This document shows positions 57,693-64,000 of a DNA stretch of 64,000 bases, in pieces. Both the position numbers and the translations under genes were made by a program. The stretch is from NCBI GenBank assembly GCA_003116995.1, contig BDSL01000001.1, forward strand, positions 2,108,001 to 2,172,000, read 5' to 3'. The DNA comes from Yamagishiella unicocca (lineage: Eukaryota; Chlorophyta; Chlorophyceae; Chlamydomonadales; Volvocaceae). Position 1 is the first letter of the stretch, and each line of letters begins with the position of its first letter. Below the pieces are notes generated by a model. That model had not been told where the DNA came from, ran no database searches, and saw only the letters and a list, made by a program, of their open reading frames with translations.

Positions 57693-58642
57693 TGAATTGG
57701 GCAGCCGCGCCTAATTCAATCGCTCCTCGTCCCTCCCCGCCTTAGTGCTCATTCCGACCTCTTTATTGGTATTTGTCAATCATTCCAGGATAACTGTATA
57801 CATAGTGACGACGGTCAGTCCCTCATGCGAGCCGCAGTAAATGGAGGAGGAACATGCTAAGCTGTAAAGAAATTGCAAATGTCTGTGTACAGAAGAATTT
57901 CGTTTCTCCAAGGCGCTACACGACGGGGCGGACGTACAACTTATGGCCGAGCGCTTCGTTGGTCCTCGTGACGATTGAAATCGTGTCCTGCTGCTTGCCT
58001 TATTAGCATAAATTAAAAATAACGTTGTTGTTTGCGTGAGAAACTTCGGCAATTTGCGAAATTTGGACCCATCGCAGTTTCTGTCTGTTTCTCGTCCTGC
58101 GCAACATGCAATCGCAGTTCATTGCATAGCTCCGCTAATCAGGCAATAATGCGTGCAGCATGATTTCGATATTTCAGGTACAGACATAAAAACCGTGCTT
58201 GAAGACGGCTAGATCCTAGATGCCTCATGCGTACGGCAAAGAGGGTACGTTGCGTGTGTAATCCTTTCACATCGTGTCCTATCCTCATATTTCCTCAAGC
58301 ACGGCTGACACGGCTAATCCCATGCAACGGCTGCACCGCGTGCCACTAAATGGCAGCGCGTTCCGTCTTCGTGCATTTCTCTCTTTGTTGGACTAATAAT
58401 TCGAAATCGCTCGCAAGCTTGCATTAAACCTGCGCTTCGCTGCTGCCGTGGATAATATGTGCCTGCTCGCCACCTTCGCCGAGGTACAATTCGTGTTCCC
58501 AGGGGCTCCTGAGGCATGTGTTTACCGTCAACAGCAAAAAGTCATAGCTAAACAACAATCGCATGAAGAAGGATGTGATGTCGTTCGGACGTCATCTTAG
58601 GTGGATACGGCTGCTGCAGTACGTAGCCACTTGATCTTCAGC

Positions 58643-58753
58643 GTCCTAAAGCCGGGACAAACCCAGGACAAGAAGAGGGGCCCATGTCCGTGGCCTCACC
58701 ATATGAAAGCCGGGTTGAACCCAACAGACGCCCCAAAGGGCACAGGAAAGCCT
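58643..58753 (+). mobile_element. Left imperfect terminal inverted repeat of a putative decayed element
   Basis: GTCCTAAAGCCGGGACAAAC, CCAGGACAAGAAGAGGGGCC, then CACCATATGAAAGC, GAACCCAACAGACGCC and CACAGGAAAGCC align with the reverse complement of 61063-61177 at roughly 80 percent by eye. No transposase frame was found between the arms and no clear target-site duplication outside them. Confidence 0.6.
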
Positions 58754-60004
58754 CGCAAAGCACAAAGACGCTGGGCAAAACCAGGGCACCAGAGATCTCA
58801 CCGGATGACAAGCCAGCGCGAGCAGCGAAAAGGCGCCCCAAAAGGCATACGGAAAAACAGGACACCCAGGCACCCCAAGGACCACCGCCAGAAAAGACGC
58901 CGGAACTAGCCAGCAGCTCGCCGACGGGCTGGCGACGGAAGCCAGGCCACCATCCACCCGCCAATAAACGGCCCTCCCCAAAAGCCTGCCAGCAAAGGGA
59001 ACTTTAGCTCGGCGGGCAGTCCCAATCAACCAAGGACAAGAGGATGGCAAAACCGGGCGGATGGCGCCCCAGGGCGGAGCAAATCGCACTGGAGAGGAAC
59101 CAAAAACAACCCCATGCCCAGAAGGCACCAGGCAGGCGGACAAGCGGCCCACGAAGAGCACCAGGCAGAAGCCACTCAGGCCCCGCAGGGCAGCTATGTC
59201 AGCGTACCTATCCCACCTCCGTCCTTTTACAAACGCGGCACACGCCTACCTTGTGATCCTTTGCACGCAGCAGTCGGAAGGTGGGGCTGGGAGCCAGGTG
59301 GAAAGGAGAGACGCAACAGCAACAGGGGCTGGCCAGGGGTGGCAACATCACGATAAGTAGCTTCTCTCGGAAGGGCACTTTGCGCTGAACCCTTAGTTCC
59401 TGATGAGACGCACTGAACCATGCATGTCAGGTGGCGGGTAATCAACGCCAGTGCGCCCTCCGTGCTCCCGGGCAGCCCATGGAGCTTATTTCTTCAGTAC
59501 ACGAGCCGGCAGTGACAGCGGAGAGACATAGGGAATACTCCTAGGCTTGTTTGCTTGCAATTTCGCTGAACGCCGAGTGCGATTCTTTGTCTTCTTGCTG
59601 TTTGGAGATGCGATCACCGGATTTGCATCGCCAAGCAGTGGATGCAGGTATTGTTGGAGCATTTTGTGGCGTTAAGCCGGCGACGCAAGACTTCGCATTA
59701 GTCACGGATAGGAGGTTGTTGGAGGTGGCATTCGCACATCTACGAACATGTGAGAGGTTTGGATCGTAATCTGACGCTGATGTAAGAATTTGGTGTGAAT
59801 TCATTCCATGTGGCTCTAACGCCGCCAGGATCGACTTAAGTGGCTCGACGACGTGGCGCTTCCTGGACGGTTGTTACCGGCTCCGATTTCTTCATCGTAT
59901 CATGTGGAACTTCCGTAACCTCTTATCATCATATGGAGATTACTAACGCAGAGACCGCCAGCTTGTCATAAGGACGGGAACGGGACGGTAGGGGTTTTCA
60001 ATCG

Positions 60005-60075
60005 GCAGCACCCTCCTTTTCTTGTTGTAATTGGCAGCACCCTCTTTTCTTGTTGCAATTGGCAGCACCCTCCTA
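60005..60075. repeat. 28-bp tandem repeat
   Basis: Three copies of GGCAGCACCCTCCTTTTCTT plus GTTGTAATT, the last truncated; differences are one- and two-base changes. Confidence 0.85.
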
Positions 60076-61062
60076 TGCGCCCTACAGCTAAAAATAGTAA
60101 AATGCCCTCTTGGACGCATTTTTTGCCGTTTCGGCCTCACTGCTCATTTCTCTGAAGCAACAACCCATCAGTTTCGTAGCACACTCGCCTTTTGTTCCCG
60201 CCGTCTGGGGCCGGGGGCTGCTCTTCCCAAGCCTTATTCAGTAATAAGAGGTGATGGCTTTTTGTTATCACCCTTCCCGGATGTTTCATGCGGAGTGTAC
60301 GTTGCCTTTTATGTTGCCTGGTGGCCGTGGAGCAGGTTAGCTGTGGCTGTCGCACCCTCCTGATCATCGCTAGATCATCGCTAGCAATAACGATCTTATA
60401 ATGTCCGCAAGCCCGGGCAAGCGAAACAGGAAATTCCGCCACGCCCTAGGGGTCAGAGTCCCTACAAAAAAGGATAACACAGGCCCACCGAGGCCCACCG
60501 CAGAAAAAACGGCGGGACCAGACAGCCTGTCGCGTGTAACCCGTGGTTTGGCAATCTCATGGTTAAATGTGACCCCTGGGTCGGTCTGCCGGTACGGTGC
60601 ATCGGGGATCTGCCCCTGCCGTGCCTTTGCGATCGGTACGGTGCATCTTCTTATGGTGGGTGTCTTAACCGCGAGCGCTTCCAGCTGGAAAAGTTTCTTA
60701 TGGTGGGGACCTCGCGCAGGGCGGGGTGCCAAAAGCACGACTGCAGTCGGGCTTCCGACACGGCTGCTCGCGCATGCTGCACGGACACGCACACTGGCTC
60801 CTCATGCGAGGTTCCTCGCGCCTGGGTGTAGCTGCTAGCCAGCAAGCCTGCCCCGCGGCGTATGTACAAGTCTGCGGGGTACTGGGAACGCTCTGGGAAC
60901 GGAGCCCTGGTGACCAGCCCTGACCGACGGGCTGGGAACAGAAAACCCCGCTGCCCAGGTCAACACCCACACGGAGAAAACGCCCCACGCGAAAAGCTGA
61001 CCAGCACAGGGAATTCAGCACGACGGGCAGCTTTTCGGGCAGGGTGGCGTGTCTATCCCTTT

Positions 61063-61177
61063 CGGGGCTTTTTCTGTGGCCTTCGGGACGTCTGCTGGGT
61101 TCAGCCCCTGCTCTCATATGGTGGGGCCACAGTCAGGGGCCCCTCTTCTTGTCCTGGGTTCGCCCGGGCTTAAGGAC
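61063..61177 (-). mobile_element. Right imperfect terminal inverted repeat of a putative decayed element
   Basis: Reverse complement begins GTCCTTAAGCCCGGGCGAAC, CCAGGACAAGAAGAGGGGCC, CACCATATGAGAGC, GAACCCAGCAGACGTCC, CCACAGAAAAAGCC. A further related end-like sequence (GTCCGCAAGCCCGGGCAAGC) lies internally at 60403, in the orientation of the left arm. Confidence 0.6.
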
Positions 61178-62341
61178 ACCGTAACAGTTTTTTAACTGAC
61201 ACTGTATCTCATCATCTTCCTTAATGAAAAACAAACTGGATATGTAGTATTTTCACCGTTTGCATTTGCATGTACACATGACGATTCGCTATCAATTCGA
61301 GATGTTACACATAACGGTCGTAATGGCCCCTTAATGTCGTCCTCGTTCGCGCAGCGTACTTCGCCCGCTTTGTCGTACGGCTCGTTTCGGACGACAAGGG
61401 TTTCAACTTTCAATGGGTTTAATAATGGCTTGAGACCGTTTCGTGGTCGCCGCCTCAGTATGATTTAGTGGGACTACGACGGAGCCCCGGCTAGCCCTGA
61501 ACGCAGACCTAAAGAGCACCCTGACGCGCACGCCATCGTGTCGCCGAGCATATTGCCGAACCCAGATTCGTCTTACTTGAGTACAAATTGAAGGCCACGG
61601 TTCATAAATGTACGCTTGTTTGAACGTTTGGTATGCATCTTTCGCGCGTCGGCCCTCGCTGCCGGTTGGTGGGGATGGTCTGCAAATGCGCATGTTGCAA
61701 AGCAAGCAGCAAATTGACGCGGTGTGTACAAGCTACTGGACATCCAGACACGGCGTTACTCACCTGGAGGTCATGTATGTATTTGGCTGCTAGCGCTGGC
61801 TTCTCGTGCAGTGAGGTCCCGGTATGGGTTTCTTGTCCTGGGCTTGCGGAAACAGTACCTATTGCTTCTTATTTATTGCTCCCTAGAAGCTCATCTCTCC
61901 TACCACGCTTGAGCGCGCGTGTCTTATCTCGAGCGTTTCACCTTGGCAGGGTTTTCGAGGGCCGTCGTTACCGGACCCGTTTTTTTTACCTTCAAATGGC
62001 CGTACCTGCCACCGCCTATCTGCCTAACATGCTCGTACATCCGTCACTGTTGCAGCAAGGCAAAAGCAGCGTGGTCCGCAGGCGACGCTTTGCCTTCCTC
62101 TCCCCTGGGAAACTTTGCCTTGCCGTGACAGTATGGGCCACATGGGGCCAACGCGATCCGACGTACTCATTTAACGTTGCCCGGATAGACCTTGGCAGCG
62201 TTGCGCGTTTCATCCATCCGTTGGTTGCAATTGTACTCTGGCAGCAGCGCATAGCCAGGAAGGACCGTTTCCCGACCTGCAGTGCGTCCGCTCATTATGC
62301 GATGTCGTGGGGCCGCGTTGCCGCGAAATCCCTCAGTCAGC

Positions 62342-62406
62342 TCCGGGCAAGCCATGGTCCACACATAGCGCTGGTCCACAATCGCGGTCCACACATAGCG
62401 CTGGCG
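62342..62406. repeat. Short direct repeat GGTCCACACATAGCGCTGG
   Basis: Two identical 19-base copies separated by 11 bases (62353-62371 and 62383-62401 approximately), with a third partial GGTCCACA between them. Non-coding as far as can be seen. Confidence 0.7.
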
Positions 62407-64000
62407 CATAGCAGGCCGGCGGCCGCGGTCGCGCTGCGGGCTGCCCTGCGTGGTCGGCCGGTAGCAGCCCACGCCGGGGTTCGGCCGCTGGCCCGCGTGG
62501 GGCTGCGGCTGGTGCACCCACCCGGGCCCCCGCCCTGGCTGTGGGCAGTGCGTTTGGGATGTTGTCGCCCTGGCCGCTTTCAATGCGATTGACCCCGGCC
62601 GCTGCATGCACCGGGCTGTTTCGCGCCGGCCGGGCATAAGACATAACGGACAGAAAACCCTGGTTTTCCTAGCTGGAATGCGTTTTCCGCTCGCTGACCA
62701 CCATCAAACGCCTCATTTCACGGGACGCAAGGTCACAAGCAACGAAGCACGACAGCCCCCAGGCACAGCGCAGGCCCAACTCCACACTGCCGAGCGCCTG
62801 ATGTACGGCGACGCACACATATTGCCACATGTTTTCCTCGGTAACCACGTACCAACTCTCCAACGCCAATGAGACACGCTCAGATGTCAGCACCGTGCGT
62901 CGCTTTCAGGCGCCCAACGAGCTCGGCTCGGTCAGTAGCTAACTGCACTATCAATAAATAACTGCACGCCCGCGAACGTAACCAGCAGTGCGGCGTTGCC
63001 AACTCAAGCAAACTGTAAAACCTTACTACCCCATGTCCCATCAACGGCGGCACAAATAAACACTGCCGCATGTTCATATATGTGAATGCTTCCGACCCAC
63101 CGGGTACAGCGCCATCACCAAGGCAGCTCTCCCGTTCACATCGCCGAGCGGCCTTCCTACGTATGGTGGTACGGCATCAACGTAGAGGCTCTTTCCCAGC
63201 CGCCCGGAGGGGCCCCCTGGACACCGCTAGGTACATTCTTCAGCACAGACCCAGCACAGGACCTCCCTGGTACGCGCGCCGGACCCGGGCGCAATGCAGC
63301 GCGGCACGCAGCACCTGGATTGCCATCGGGGTTTCGGCCTAACCGCTATGGAGTATCATAATACTCCAGAAGAAACATCACGGACGTTCTAACGTGCAGT
63401 CATGTAACGGACCCGTTGAGGGGGATTCATGGGCGTCCATGGCCAGATCACGAGTTCACAAGAAGGCGACAAGGGTTTGACTTCGGCGAAAGTATGATAG
63501 CTTCGCAAGTAAGACCTGCAGGTTTTGGAATGCGCTATCAGCTGCCGCTGCCACTGCTGCGAGGGCCAACGAGGAACCCAGCAAGATAGCCCAAAGAGGC
63601 AATAACCGCACCCTTCGTAGTGGCAGCTTCAGTTCCCAGTCACCTTGGCGGTGGGCCCACAAACAAATACCCGATAGCAAGTACCCTCTTCTGCGCCCCC
63701 AACGAGGAACCTATAACGTGCAATTCTTGCAGCACGTAACTGATGCTCGGGCGCGGCGAACCCCCCAGGACACTCAAGCCCAGGCCGGACAGCCACTTCC
63801 CACACGTCAGATGGACGGGTGGGCTGGTCGAGGCTGCTACGCCTTATCCCCACGAGCAGGATGGGCTCAGCGACTGGCAGAAAGCACAATTTGCGTTTCG
63901 CTTGCCTGAAAGCTAAAAACGGTAAACCAGCCGCCGCAAGCTCCGAAACACAAAAAACCATACACCGAGCCCCTCCTGCTGTACAAGAATGCATGCAGCG

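Larger units (their letters stand above)
56627..63994. other. Gene-poor 7.4-kb right end
   Basis: No gene recognised on either strand. The missing TmcB-like first exon and promoter should lie in its left part (about 56640-57400). Further right are a perfect hairpin (57669-57692), an inverted-repeat-bounded structure (58643-61177), a 28-bp tandem repeat (60005-60075) and small direct repeats (62342-62406). The longest open frame (61633-62592, plus) has no motif, and a comparably long frame runs antisense to it. Confidence 0.55.

Noticed and set aside
61633..62592. 319-codon plus-strand open frame at the right end
   Set aside because: No recognisable motif, signal or splice partner, and a 156-codon frame overlaps it antisense. 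Codon use does not stand out, so it is treated as chance.

Overview
The window is nuclear DNA of a green alga, most likely a volvocine (Chlamydomonadales). The support is: GC-rich coding sequence cut into many short exons with GT-AG introns, low-complexity and minisatellite-rich introns, Ala/Gly/Pro/Gln-rich protein inserts, TGTAA-type poly(A) signals, an extracellular protein with PPSP-type proline spacers, and a TmcB-like multi-PAS membrane protein of a kind expanded in Chlamydomonas and Volvox. The species cannot be fixed from the sequence.

Five genes are supported. From left to right: (1) the C-terminal ~1,616 codons of midasin (MDN1/Rea1), plus strand, 1-7876, entering from outside the window; (2) a complete triose-phosphate/sugar-phosphate transporter-family gene of the KD type, plus strand, 9274-11595; (3) a complete kinesin-9 (KIF9-type) gene, plus strand, 12772-20042; (4) a secreted WSC-domain protein with proline-rich linkers, minus strand, 23284-28488, convergent with the kinesin; (5) a 25-kb, at least 37-exon TmcB-like (tiny macrocysts B) polytopic membrane protein with about four PAS modules, minus strand, 31376-56626, whose first exon was not found. 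All exon chains were built by eye from splice consensus, reading-phase continuity and family resemblance. They need transcript confirmation.

The gene-poor parts are 7877-9273, 11596-12771, 20043-23283, 28489-31375 and 56627-64000. They hold tandem repeats, a diverged 155-bp duplication, a 2.5-kb structure bounded by about 110-bp imperfect inverted repeats (58643-61177), and no gene I can defend.

The genes do not form a pathway: ribosome assembly (midasin), organelle or Golgi metabolite transport, ciliary motility (kinesin-9), cell wall/extracellular matrix (WSC) and probable sensory membrane signalling (TmcB). The strongest unusual signal is in the introns. Short dispersed repeat families sit next to splice sites in at least three genes and point inward from the exon at both donor and acceptor ends, as expected for introner-like elements with terminal inverted repeats.
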